This document shows positions 1 to 7,802 of a stretch of DNA of 23,606 nt, in pieces. Below the pieces are notes generated by a model. It saw nothing but the letters and a program-made list of their open reading frames with translations. It made no database searches and was not told the DNA's origin. Position 1 is the first letter of the stretch. Every line of letters begins with the position of its first letter. The position numbers were made by a program, and so were the translations under genes. Origin of the DNA: Deltaproteobacteria bacterium (GTDB lineage: Bacteria; Desulfobacterota; GWC2-55-46; DRQE01); assembly GCA_011371515.1 (NCBI GenBank), contig DRQE01000135.1:1-23606 (forward strand), read 5' to 3'.

Positions 1-2
1 CA

Positions 3-32
3 GACATAGCTGCTTCGAAAAAAACTAACTAG
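3..32 (+). CDS. possible 3' end of an upstream gene (partial)
   Basis: The first bases can be read as the last nine codons of a gene entering from the left edge, ending in a TAG at 30-32 just before the sigma-54 activator. A second frame ends in TAA at 26-28, so the frame is not settled. Activators of this type are commonly preceded by their sensor histidine kinase, so a kinase C-terminus is the obvious guess. Nothing in so few residues supports it directly. Confidence 0.2.
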   Translation, partial: DIAASKKTN

Positions 33-39
33 GTTTGGA

Positions 40-1440
40 ATGCAAATGTATAAAGTGATGGTAGTGGACGACGACGAAAGGGTATGCATGGATATTGCCG
101 AAATCCTTGAGCAGGAAGGCTATCTGGTTGCCACATTTACAAGCCCTATACATGCTATAAAGACACTCGAGACGATACCCGATGTGGACCTTGTACTTAC
201 AGACATAAAGATGCCATCTGTGGATGGCATCGAGGTGCTCAATGTTGCCAGAAATAGAAAAAACCCTGTGCCTGTCATAGTCTTTACAGGCTATGGCGAT
301 ATAGACCTTGCCGTTGAGGTGATGAAGAAAGGGGCGAGTGATTTTCTATGTAAGCCCATATCAAGGAACGAGCTTCTAATAAGGGTTAAGAATGCTCTGG
401 AAAAACAAAAACTCGCAGAGGAGATAAAGGATTTAAGGAAGAAACTCACTGGCTACGAAGCCTTCCACTCGCTCATAGGAAAGAGCAAAAGGATGCGCGA
501 AATCTACGAGCTAATAGACGTGGTAGCCCACACAGACTCCACGGTGCTCATCCGTGGTGAGACAGGCACAGGAAAAGAGCTGGTGGCAAGGGCAATACAC
601 AATGCAGGAGAAAGAAGGAACGAGCCCTTCGTAGGGATAAGCTGCACAGCTCTACAGCCCACACTGCTTGAAAGTGAGCTCTTTGGCCACGAAAAAGGAG
701 CCTTTACAGGGGCACACACGGTAAAGATAGGTAAACTTGAGTCTGCTGGCGAGGGCACCGTACTGCTTGACGAGATAGGCGACATGCCCCTTGACCTGCA
801 GGCAAAACTTCTAAGGGTGCTACAGGAGAAGGAATTCGAAAGGGTAGGTGGTATAAAGTCTATAAAACTCAAGGCAAGAATAATAGCATCTACCAACAGA
901 AACCTCGAAGAGGCGGTAAAAGAAGGAAGGTTCAGAAAGGACCTTTACTACAGACTTAATGTGGTGCCCATAGAGTTGCCGCCACTGCGTGAAAGGGGCG
1001 AGGACATAATACTTCTTGCCAATTACTTCCTCGATGTGTTCAAACGGCAATACGACAAAAAGATAGAGGGCTTCGCACCATCGGTGATAAGCGAGATGCT
1101 CGAGTACGACTGGCCCGGCAATGTGAGGGAGCTCAAGAATGTTATAGAAAGGACCGTGCTCATGAGCCCTAAACGGTGGATAGACAGGCTCGCAAAACTG
1201 CCGTCTCACGAGGAAAGGCTAAAGCTCTTCGACAGAATGCCCCTGAATGTTCCCTACCTGAGAGCCAAAAAGAGTGTTACCGAAGAGCTGGAGAAGACAT
1301 ATCTTATACACTACATGCGTCAGGAAGGTGGCTGTATAAAGAGGGTGGCGAAACTTATGGGGGTAAGCACCAGAACGGTTAGCAGACAGCTTGAGAAATA
1401 CGGCCTGCACAAACAGATGTTCAAAAGAAGGAGCAATTGA
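40..1440 (+). CDS. NtrC-family sigma-54-dependent response regulator
   Basis: This is a cytoplasmic transcription activator that, when phosphorylated, uses ATP hydrolysis to open promoters bound by sigma-54 RNA polymerase. Three domains are visible. A receiver (about 4-120) has the acidic pocket Asp10-12 and phospho-acceptor Asp55 in TDIKMP. A central AAA+ domain (about 145-370) has Walker A GETGTGKE, an intact sigma-54 contact loop GAFTGA and Walker B VLLDEIGDMP. A C-terminal Fis-like helix-turn-helix (about 420-460) contains RVAKLMGVSTRTVSRQL. The 466 residues are normal for the family. ATG at 40 or ATG at 46 could start it; neither has a strong ribosome site. It is the only + strand gene, convergent with the patatin gene 12 bases away. 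Its partner kinase would lie outside the window. Target genes cannot be read from the sequence. Confidence 0.95.
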   Translation: MQMYKVMVVDDDERVCMDIAEILEQEGYLVATFTSPIHAIKTLETIPDVDLVLTDIKMPSVDGIEVLNVARNRKNPVPVIVFTGYGDIDLAVEVMKKGASDFLCKPISRNELLIRVKNALEKQKLAEEIKDLRKKLTGYEAFHSLIGKSKRMREIYELIDVVAHTDSTVLIRGETGTGKELVARAIHNAGERRNEPFVGISCTALQPTLLESELFGHEKGAFTGAHTVKIGKLESAGEGTVLLDEIGDMPLDLQAKLLRVLQEKEFERVGGIKSIKLKARIIASTNRNLEEAVKEGRFRKDLYYRLNVVPIELPPLRERGEDIILLANYFLDVFKRQYDKKIEGFAPSVISEMLEYDWPGNVRELKNVIERTVLMSPKRWIDRLAKLPSHEERLKLFDRMPLNVPYLRAKKSVTEELEKTYLIHYMRQEGGCIKRVAKLMGVSTRTVSRQLEKYGLHKQMFKRRSN

Positions 1441-1452
1441 AGCGGCAATTGG

Positions 1453-2370
1453 TCAGCCCATACCAATTTTACCCAGTGCCTCGAAGGCTGCCCTGTAGCC
1501 CTCGGCTATTATTTCCTTTGCTCTGTAAAATTCGAAAAAGTTTACATGCGAGAGCTCTGGCCTTATAAGAAGCTCTGGAGGACTTTCTTCAAGACGCATA
1601 CGGGTTATCTCCACTTCCATAAGGCTTATTGAGGCAACCACTATGTCGAATATGGTGGGGGTGGTTCTTTCGAACCACTCGCGAATCTGGGATATACCGG
1701 GCACCTCTTCTATGTGGAGTCTTTCCGATATAAGCCGTGAAAGACGATTCCTTCTCAAAGGTCTTCTTGCTTTCTTGCCCGCCTCTTCCAGCTGAACCCT
1801 GCCTGTTCGGTAGTTAAGGTCCACAGCTACGACAAAGTCTGCCCCGAGCTCTCTCGTGGCATCCACTGGCACAGGGTTTACAAGCCCACCATCAACCAGT
1901 ATCCTGCCATCGGTTACGAGGGGTGTGAATATGCCCGGTATGGATATGCTTGCCCTTACGGCATCGAGAAGGTCTCCCTCTGTTATCCTTACCTCTCTGC
2001 CCGTGGCAAGGTCTGTGGCTATGGCACAGAACGGTATGGAGAGCTCTTCTACAGGAGGACTGCCTGTAAGCTCCTTGACGAAGTCCACTATCTTCTTTCC
2101 ATCTATAAGCCCTGACCGTGGAAAGACTACATCCACGAAGTAGAGAAGCTGTTTCAGGTGAAACTCGTCTGCTATGCGCTCAAGCTCTTTGAGCCTGCCC
2201 GAACAGTAGATGGCTCCAACCAGTGCCCCTATGCTCGTGCCTGCCACAGAATGGATGGAAATACCTGCTTCCTCAAGAGCCCTTATTACTCCTATGTGTG
2301 CCCAGCCCCTTGCAGCGCCACCACCAAGGGCAAGCCCCACGCTCAAGGGTTTACTCTTTTCAAGAGACAT
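1453..2370 (-). CDS. patatin-like phospholipase (RssA/NTE type)
   Basis: Predicted serine lipid acyl hydrolase using a Ser-Asp dyad. Visible parts are the oxyanion loop GLALGGGAARG (residues 12-22), the nucleophile elbow GTSIG with Ser46, and the catalytic Asp160 in VDGGLVNPVP. There is no signal peptide, so it is probably cytoplasmic or membrane-peripheral. About 100 further residues follow the patatin core, ending in a mixed helical tail typical of bacterial RssA-like proteins. I start it at ATG 2370 (305 aa): AGGAG sits nine bases upstream. A TTG 18 bases further up would place that AGGAG inside the gene. It overlaps the preceding glycosyltransferase-like gene by 11 bases and is last in the long PTS/LPS operon. 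Substrate unknown; a role in phospholipid or lipid A turnover is only a guess. Confidence 0.9.
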   Translation of the reverse strand: MSLEKSKPLSVGLALGGGAARGWAHIGVIRALEEAGISIHSVAGTSIGALVGAIYCSGRLKELERIADEFHLKQLLYFVDVVFPRSGLIDGKKIVDFVKELTGSPPVEELSIPFCAIATDLATGREVRITEGDLLDAVRASISIPGIFTPLVTDGRILVDGGLVNPVPVDATRELGADFVVAVDLNYRTGRVQLEEAGKKARRPLRRNRLSRLISERLHIEEVPGISQIREWFERTTPTIFDIVVASISLMEVEITRMRLEESPPELLIRPELSHVNFFEFYRAKEIIAEGYRAAFEALGKIGMG

Positions 2371-3031
2371 CCAGCAGTTCTCCTGCAAAAGTAGAACTCA
2401 GTAGCCTATTGCCATTTCTTTCCACAAGCCTTTCAAGCCCCTCAAGGTCGTCCACATCGTACCATTCGTCTATAAGGCTACAGCCTATTGAAAGATAAGC
2501 CGCCCTCTTCAGGGTACACCCAAGAACACCTTCTGTACTCCACGGTATATCCACAAAGAGAGTCCTCCATGGATACTTAAGCCCTATGAGATAGTAGCCT
2601 CCATCCTCTGCAGGTCCTATAACACAGTCCTTTTCTGTGAGCACCTCGAATGCCTTCTCAATGTGTCCCAGTGGCATATCAGGGCTGTCGCTTCCTATGG
2701 TTACAATCCGTCTGTAGCCAAGCCAGAAGAGCTGTAAGAAGGTATGGAATATCCTCTCGCCAAGTCCAGTGCCCTTCTGTGGCAGCAGAGTAGCCACATC
2801 TCTTACCACATCTGGCATGGCAGAGAGCAAGCCATCCTGAGTGTAAAAGCCGTAAACATCCACATCCTTCTCAATATCCTTGAAAGACGAGAAAAGGTCT
2901 GTAAGAAAAAGCCTGTACAGGTGGAAGGCATCTTTTCCTGTAAGCGGTGGGCAGAGCCTCGTTTTGACCCTGCCTACAGAAGGCAGCCTGAACATGACCG
3001 CAAGGGCAGGTCTCTCCAGAGAGCGAGACAT
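2360..3031 (-). CDS. TIGR04282/DUF2064 family glycosyltransferase-like protein
   Basis: About 223 residues with the nucleotide-sugar-transferase-like pattern of the TIGR04282 (DUF2064) family. It has an N-terminal PSVGRVKTRL loop (the family's P-x-x-G-x-V-K-T-R-L signature), a central TIGSDSPDMP with the acidic metal/nucleotide motif, and AEDGGYYLIGL near residue 150. The fold resembles GT-A/cytidylyltransferase-like enzymes. Some members are called arsenosugar-biosynthesis glycosyltransferases because of genomic context, but no arsenic or SAM gene is seen here, so that name should not be transferred. I chose ATG 3031 over GTG 3046 because GGGGTG lies just before the ATG and the longer form adds only five unsupported residues. 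It follows ptsI closely and overlaps the patatin gene, so the two probably share one transcript. Function unknown. Confidence 0.85.
   Translation of the reverse strand: MSRSLERPALAVMFRLPSVGRVKTRLCPPLTGKDAFHLYRLFLTDLFSSFKDIEKDVDVYGFYTQDGLLSAMPDVVRDVATLLPQKGTGLGERIFHTFLQLFWLGYRRIVTIGSDSPDMPLGHIEKAFEVLTEKDCVIGPAEDGGYYLIGLKYPWRTLFVDIPWSTEGVLGCTLKRAAYLSIGCSLIDEWYDVDDLEGLERLVERNGNRLLSSTFAGELLDVS
2380..2384 (-). promoter_or_regulatory. ribosome binding site deciding the patatin start
   Basis: AGGAG on the - strand lies 9 bases before ATG 2370. It falls inside the coding sequence if the upstream TTG (2388) is used, so it favours the ATG. Confidence 0.6.
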
Positions 3032-3048
3032 CTTCACCCCGCACACTA

Positions 3049-4824
3049 TCAGTACACACTCCAGAACTCTTCTTTGTAGAACTCCTTGAGCCTTGATGCA
3101 ACGAACCCTTCCACTTCCATGGCAGTGGAAAACTCGAGCACCTTTTCGGTTATCTCCCGTGCGTCACTGTAGTTTATGGATCTTATAAGGCGTTTCACCT
3201 TGAGAAGCGATGTTGCGTTCATGCTCAACTGCTCTATACCGAGCCCTATGAATATAAGGGCATGCTCTATCTCGCCTGCCATCTCTCCACACACACTCAC
3301 CTCTATGCCGTACTTTCTTGCAGAGTCCACAACCCCCTTTATCATTCTCAATACAGCAGGATGAAAGGGCTCGTAAAGGTAAGCCACATGCTCGTTGACC
3401 CTGTCTATGGCAAGGGAGTACTGTAGAAGGTCATTTGTTCCTATGGAGAAGAAGTCAACCTCCTTTGCAAGAAGGTCGGCTATAAGGGCTGCAGAGGGAA
3501 CCTCTATCATCACCCCTACCTTTATGTTGGGGTCAAACCTTTTACCTTCTTTTTTGAGTTCCTCCTTCGCCTCTTCCAGATATGCCTTTGCCCTTCTTAT
3601 CTCCTCTATGCCTGAAATCATGGGGAACATAATCTTTATGTTGCCCTCTTTCGATGCCCTCAGTATGGCACGCAACTGGGTTTTGAATATATCGGGTCTT
3701 TTAAAACAGAACCTTATGGCACGCAGCCCCATGGCAGGGTTTATCTCTGCCGAGGGCTCCATGGGGATGAACTTGTCTCCACCAAGGTCCAGTGTTCGTA
3801 TAACCACAGGCTTGGGGCTCATAAGCCTTGCGACATAGCTGTATGCAGCAAGGTGTTCCTCCTCTGTGGGAAGGTTCTTCCTGTTCAGATAAAGGAACTC
3901 GCTTCTATAAAGCCCTATGCCTTCAGCACCGTGCTCAAGAAGTGAGTTTATCTCCTCTGCTATCTCTATGTTACCAAGAAGCCTTATGCGTCTGCCATCG
4001 AGGGTTTCGGCAGGCATGTCCTTGTAGTGGTGGAGCATCCTGTTGTACTGCTCATACCTCTGGCTGCGCCTTTTGTATACATCTATAACACTCTTTGAGG
4101 GATTTATTATGACTGCCCCTGTAAGCCCATCAACTATGACCGTATCCCCCGTTCTCACCTTTCGTGTTACATCCTCGAGCCCCACCACTGCAGGTATCTC
4201 CAGAGACCTTGCCATTATTGCCGTGTGTGATGTCTTGCCACCCACATCGGTAAGAAATGCGAGCACCTTTGTTCTGGACATCTGGGCTGTGTCAGTTGGT
4301 GAGAGCTCGTGTGCAACTATTATGGAGGGCTCATCTATCTCTGTTATGGATGTGCGCTTGTGTCCTGCAAGGTTCATAATGATTCTATCCACTATGTGCT
4401 CTATGTCTTGGCTTCTCTCCTTGAAGTAACGGTCGTCCATGCTGTCGAAAAGTTCAACTATGTCTCTGAGCACCTCCTTGAGTGCCCACTCGGCGTTCAT
4501 CTTCTTCTCTTTTATGAGTCTTTTGGTCTCATCTATGAGCATCTGGTCGCCGAGTATCATGAGGTAGGCATCTATAATGGCTATGTGCTCCTTGCCCCTG
4601 CCCTCCTCTTTGAGCCTGCTCTTGATTCTTTCCAGCTGCTCTTTCGAGGTATTAAGTGCCTGCTCGAATCTTTTTATCTCTTCGTCTGTGGCAGACTCAT
4701 CTATGTGGCAATACTTGACCGTGTCAGGCACCCTGCTATCCACCACATATGCCCTGCCTATTACTATACCGGGGGATACCCCGATGCCTCTAAGCAATAT
4801 GGTGTCTTTTCTGTGCTCACTCAT
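3049..4824 (-). CDS. ptsI: phosphoenolpyruvate-protein phosphotransferase (PTS enzyme I)
   Basis: Cytoplasmic first enzyme of the phosphotransferase system: it takes phosphate from PEP and passes it to HPr. Family landmarks are the N-terminal GIGVSPGIVIGRA, the phospho-histidine loop GGKTSHTAIMARS (His200 in this numbering), and the PEP-binding C-terminal barrel with RTLDLGGDKF, LYRSEFLY, FFSIGTNDLLQY and the VCGEMAG cysteine motif. At 591 residues it matches the usual length. ATG 4824 is preferred to the in-frame TTG 4833, which has no ribosome site; the gene then overlaps ptsH by 8 bases. It has the plain EI architecture with no N-terminal GAF domain, so it is not the nitrogen-PTS PtsP type. 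It is encoded with HPr, two EIIAs and an EIIB but no permease. Confidence 0.97.
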   Translation of the reverse strand: MSEHRKDTILLRGIGVSPGIVIGRAYVVDSRVPDTVKYCHIDESATDEEIKRFEQALNTSKEQLERIKSRLKEEGRGKEHIAIIDAYLMILGDQMLIDETKRLIKEKKMNAEWALKEVLRDIVELFDSMDDRYFKERSQDIEHIVDRIIMNLAGHKRTSITEIDEPSIIVAHELSPTDTAQMSRTKVLAFLTDVGGKTSHTAIMARSLEIPAVVGLEDVTRKVRTGDTVIVDGLTGAVIINPSKSVIDVYKRRSQRYEQYNRMLHHYKDMPAETLDGRRIRLLGNIEIAEEINSLLEHGAEGIGLYRSEFLYLNRKNLPTEEEHLAAYSYVARLMSPKPVVIRTLDLGGDKFIPMEPSAEINPAMGLRAIRFCFKRPDIFKTQLRAILRASKEGNIKIMFPMISGIEEIRRAKAYLEEAKEELKKEGKRFDPNIKVGVMIEVPSAALIADLLAKEVDFFSIGTNDLLQYSLAIDRVNEHVAYLYEPFHPAVLRMIKGVVDSARKYGIEVSVCGEMAGEIEHALIFIGLGIEQLSMNATSLLKVKRLIRSINYSDAREITEKVLEFSTAMEVEGFVASRLKEFYKEEFWSVY

Positions 4825-5095
4825 CTTCGCCAAATCTGTTATCTATAAGTTCTCCAAGTTTTGTTATGGCCTTCTGTGCATCGTCTCCACAGGCACGTAT
4901 GGTTATTCTGGAGCCGCAGCCAGCGGCAAGTATAAGGATACCCATTATGCTTTTGCCGTTCACCTCTTTACCGTCTTTCTCTACAAATATATCTGAATCG
5001 AACTTGTTGGCAAGCTGCACGAATCTTGAAGCAGCCCTTGCGTGCAGCCCCAGTCTGTTCTTTATGGTAAATGTCTTTTTTGCAACCTCTTTCAT
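4817..5095 (-). CDS. ptsH: phosphocarrier protein HPr
   Basis: Small cytoplasmic phosphate carrier of 92 residues between enzyme I and the EIIA proteins. The active-site histidine is His18 in NRLGLHARAA (equivalent to the classic His15). The regulatory serine is Ser49 in NGKSIMGILIL (equivalent to Ser46), the site phosphorylated by HPr kinase. Both sites are intact, and an HprK gene lies in the same operon, so catalytic and regulatory phosphorylation are both plausible. It starts at ATG 5095, 12 bases after the EIIB gene, and overlaps ptsI by 8 bases, suggesting coupled translation of HPr and enzyme I. Confidence 0.97.
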   Translation of the reverse strand: MKEVAKKTFTIKNRLGLHARAASRFVQLANKFDSDIFVEKDGKEVNGKSIMGILILAAGCGSRITIRACGDDAQKAITKLGELIDNRFGEDE

Positions 5096-5107
5096 CGACC
5101 CTGTGTA

Positions 5108-5590
5108 TCACTCCCGATTCTCTCTTTTTATATATGGTACAGGGGTACGGGTTGGCAAGTCCCTTATGTCTATCTTCACCCCAAGGGCTTTGAGCTTTTC
5201 TATTATCTCCTCGTCTTCCTTGTTGAGTATCACCGATGGGCAGAGCATTCTGCCATCTCCATCTCCGTGGTGTATGTTGCCAAGGTTAAGAGAGCTGAAG
5301 GTGAGCCCCTCTTCATAGAGTCGCATGGCGTCCTTCAGGGTTCTCACTACCAGTATAGCCCTTACATTCCTGAAATCCCCACAGTTTGCATCCCTTACAA
5401 CCTCACTTACACCTTTTACAACCACATTCAGCCCCTCTTCGCCGCATTCTCTTATGATGGCAGACTTAAAGCTGTCCTTCGCCACCTCATCAGATACCAC
5501 CACCAGCATATCTGCCTTCATGAATGGTATCCACGAGCATAGAAGTTGTCCGTGCAGGAGCCTGTCGTCTACTCTTACGAGAAGAATCAT
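5108..5590 (-). CDS. PTS mannose-family EIIB component
   Basis: 160 residues, the usual size of a stand-alone mannose/fructose/sorbose-type EIIB, which receives phosphate from EIIA on a histidine. The phospho-site loop VDDRLLHGQL carries His13 near the N-terminus, the family signature position. In transport systems EIIB passes phosphate to sugar bound by membrane EIIC and EIID, but no EIIC or EIID gene occurs in this window. It overlaps the EIIA gene by 4 bases (ATGA), so the pair is translationally coupled and probably interacts. Without permease partners it may act as a phosphorylation-dependent regulator, or serve EIIC/EIID encoded elsewhere. Family assignment is firm; role is inference. 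Confidence 0.93.
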   Translation of the reverse strand: MILLVRVDDRLLHGQLLCSWIPFMKADMLVVVSDEVAKDSFKSAIIRECGEEGLNVVVKGVSEVVRDANCGDFRNVRAILVVRTLKDAMRLYEEGLTFSSLNLGNIHHGDGDGRMLCPSVILNKEDEEIIEKLKALGVKIDIRDLPTRTPVPYIKRENRE

Positions 5591-5991
5591 TTCTTTCCTT
5601 TCAGCATCTTGCTTGCGAATATTATACTCTTCTTGCCCTCTTCACTTAGCTTACCTAAAAGCTCTTTGAACCCCATCTCACTTCTCTTGTTCACGAACTT
5701 GATAAGAAGCGGCAGATTCACCCCCGCAACCACCTCTACCCTGCCCTCTTCAAGAAAGGTAAGGGCTATGTTGGTTGGCGTTCCACCGAACATATCGGTA
5801 AATATTACTATCCCGTCACCCTGATCTATGCGTGCCATGGACTCTCTTATTCGCGCAAAGACATCCTCTGTGGAGTCCCTGTGCCCTATGGAGATGGTCT
5901 CTATACCGGTAACATCTCCTGCTATATCTGCCACCACATCCAGAAGTGCCCGTGCAAGCTCACCATGGGTTATGACTATTGCACCTATCAT
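5587..5991 (-). CDS. PTS mannose-family EIIA component
   Basis: 134-residue single-domain protein matching mannose-family EIIA (EIIA-Man fold). The N-terminus IGAIVITHGELA places the phospho-accepting histidine at His9, as in the family, and the motif FTDMFGGTPTNIAL lies mid-protein near residue 63. It takes phosphate from HPr and passes it to the adjacent EIIB. It starts at ATG 5991, nine bases after rapZ, and overlaps the EIIB gene by 4 bases. A stand-alone EIIA-Man next to rapZ and hprK is a recurring arrangement in Gram-negative regulatory PTS clusters. Confidence 0.95.
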   Translation of the reverse strand: MIGAIVITHGELARALLDVVADIAGDVTGIETISIGHRDSTEDVFARIRESMARIDQGDGIVIFTDMFGGTPTNIALTFLEEGRVEVVAGVNLPLLIKFVNKRSEMGFKELLGKLSEEGKKSIIFASKMLKGKK

Positions 5992-6000
5992 AGAGCCATC

Positions 6001-6861
6001 CTATTTCTCTATATCCCTGTGTCTTTTCCGCACATCCACCGGCATGTCGTTGAGCTCCTGCACAAGTCTTTCCACCATGGCAACGGAGCGATGTTTTCCA
6101 CCTGTACACCCTATGGCTATTGTAAGATATGCCTTGCCTTCTTTCCAGTAAAGGGGCACCAGATAGCACAGAAGCCCTTTGAACCTTTCCACAAACTCTT
6201 CAGCCTCTTTTCTGCTGAATATAAACTCTCTTACCCTTTCATCCTTTCCATCAAGCCCCTTGAACTCGTCCACAAAATAAGGGTTCGGCAGAAACCTCAC
6301 ATCCATCACTATATCGGCATCTGCAGGAATACCATAACGGTAGCCGAAGGACAGCAGATTCAGTATCATACGGTTTTCGTCGACCGGCGTGGAGAAGTAC
6401 TCCCTTATGTATTCCTTCAGCTGGTGAACCGTAAAGTGTGTTGTATCTATAATTCTATCTGCACTGGCTTTAAGCTCCTTTAGAAGCTCCCTCTCCTTTG
6501 CTATTCCTTCGAGCGGGCTATCCACATCTGCAAGGGGATGCCTTCTTCTCGTCTCGCTGAACCTTCTTACGAGTGCGCTATCGTCTGCATCGAGATATAT
6601 CAGCTCTCCCCTGTAGCCCTCCTCCTTTATAGCCCTATAGATGGATGGAAACTCTTTAAGAAACCCTCTTTCCCTCACATCCACCACAATGGCTACCTTT
6701 GTAATCTCCTTGCTCTGGGCTATTATGTCAAGGAACTTTGGTAGCAGTGTTACGGGCAGATTATCCACACAGAAGAAACCTATATCTTCGAGCACCTTTA
6801 TTGCGGTGCTCTTTCCAGCCCCCGAGGGCCCTGTGAGCACTACAAGCTGTATATACCTCAA
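6001..6861 (-). CDS. rapZ: RapZ-family nucleotide-binding protein (RNase adapter)
   Basis: RapZ (YvcJ/YhbJ) family protein of 286 residues. The N-terminal P-loop GPSGAGKS (11-18) is followed by the Walker B-like LDADDSALVRRFSETRRRHPL region. The C-terminal half carries the conserved SFGYRYGIP, DVRFLPNP and IGCTGGKHRSV motifs. In E. coli RapZ binds small RNAs controlling glmS and senses glucosamine-6-phosphate; other lineages retain the protein without those RNAs, so its target here is open. The start is an unusual TTG at 6861, overlapping the hprK stop (TTGA) and preceded by GGTAAAGGG; the next ATG would remove the P-loop, so TTG is well supported. It sits between hprK and the EIIA gene. Confidence 0.95.
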   Translation of the reverse strand: MRYIQLVVLTGPSGAGKSTAIKVLEDIGFFCVDNLPVTLLPKFLDIIAQSKEITKVAIVVDVRERGFLKEFPSIYRAIKEEGYRGELIYLDADDSALVRRFSETRRRHPLADVDSPLEGIAKERELLKELKASADRIIDTTHFTVHQLKEYIREYFSTPVDENRMILNLLSFGYRYGIPADADIVMDVRFLPNPYFVDEFKGLDGKDERVREFIFSRKEAEEFVERFKGLLCYLVPLYWKEGKAYLTIAIGCTGGKHRSVAMVERLVQELNDMPVDVRKRHRDIEK

Positions 6862-7802
6862 CCCTTTACCTTCTTAAACCTCTTTTGTGGTGCAGGTGGT
6901 ATGAGATTCTCCAGAAGTTTCTCCCCTGTGGGATAACCCATTATATTGAGCAGCTGATTTCTTGCTGCCACCTCAACTATGGTCGCCACACTTCGTCCGG
7001 GGCTTACAGGCACCTTAAGGTGTGGCAGTTCCACGCCGAGTATCTCACAGGTCTTCTCTTCAAAACCAAGCCTTTCGTAATCGCCCTTTGGGTCCCAGTT
7101 GACGAGTTCTACCACCATATCCATCTGCTTCTTCTCTCTTATGGCGGTAATGCCGAATATATCCTTAACATTCATTATGCCTATCCCTCTGACCTCTATG
7201 TGGTAGGGTATCTTATCCGATGCCATACCGAAAAGGGTTGAGGGATATATCTTTTTTACAATCACCGCATCGTCTGCAACGAGCCTGTAGCCCCTTGATA
7301 TAAGGTCAAGGGCACACTCGCTCTTTCCTATCCCGCTTTTACCTGTTATGAGCACCCCTATGCCGAGTATGTCAACGAGCACACCATGAACAATCGTTGT
7401 AGGAGCAAGCTTTTCTTCGAGAAACCTTATGAGCCTCTCTATGAACACAGAAGAGGTCAGATGTGTGGCAAGAACGGGTATTCCAACATTCTCAGCAAAC
7501 TTGAGAAGCTCCTTGGGTGGACGCAGCCCCCTCGTTATCACTATTGCTGGCACACTGCGTGGAAAGACCTTGAGGGTTTCTCTTCTTTTTTTCTCGCCAA
7601 GGTTGTTGAGATACCTTATCTCCGCAGCCCCTAATATCTGTATCCTTTCGGCATGGAGAAGCTCTTTTATGAGTCCCGTAAGGAGCAGCCCTGTCTTCTG
7701 TATCCGCGGTGTCCTTACCGTTTTGGAAAGGAGCGCCTCGTCTGTAAGGGAGCGCAACCCCAGCGTTCTCTCTTTAAGAAGCTCTTTTATCTTTATAGCC
7801 AT
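6858..7802 (-). CDS. hprK: HPr kinase/phosphorylase
   Basis: Bifunctional enzyme that phosphorylates and dephosphorylates HPr on its regulatory serine. The protein has 314 residues, the expected length. An N-terminal DRTGG-like half (1-130) precedes the catalytic half, which has the VHGVLVDI histidine (His139), P-loop GKSGIGKS (154-161), the VADDAV acidic motif (about 176) and the signature EVRGIGIMNVKDIFG (about 203-217). It starts at ATG 7802, sharing one base with the ptsN stop (TAATG), and overlaps rapZ by 4 bases. Its substrate serine is intact in the HPr of this operon. Gram-positive carbon catabolite repression acts through CcpA; no such partner is seen here, so the output in this organism is unknown. 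Confidence 0.97.
   Translation of the reverse strand: MAIKIKELLKERTLGLRSLTDEALLSKTVRTPRIQKTGLLLTGLIKELLHAERIQILGAAEIRYLNNLGEKKRRETLKVFPRSVPAIVITRGLRPPKELLKFAENVGIPVLATHLTSSVFIERLIRFLEEKLAPTTIVHGVLVDILGIGVLITGKSGIGKSECALDLISRGYRLVADDAVIVKKIYPSTLFGMASDKIPYHIEVRGIGIMNVKDIFGITAIREKKQMDMVVELVNWDPKGDYERLGFEEKTCEILGVELPHLKVPVSPGRSVATIVEVAARNQLLNIMGYPTGEKLLENLIPPAPQKRFKKVKG

Noticed and set aside
1434..1451. CAATTG repeated with a 6-base gap between the two convergent genes, considered as a bidirectional terminator
   Set aside because: The stem would be only six base pairs, AT-rich, with no T run on either side.
1867..1881. TGGCAC-N5-TT-like string resembling a sigma-54 promoter
   Set aside because: It lies inside the patatin gene, lacks the full -12 TTGC element, and points away from any gene it could serve.
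2360..3031. Calling the TIGR04282 gene an arsenosugar-biosynthesis enzyme
   Set aside because: That name comes from gene neighbourhoods with arsenic and radical-SAM genes, none of which occur here.
4309..4848. Open frame of about 180 codons on the + strand opposite ptsI
   Set aside because: A shadow of the ptsI reading frame with no motif, and ptsI is unambiguous.
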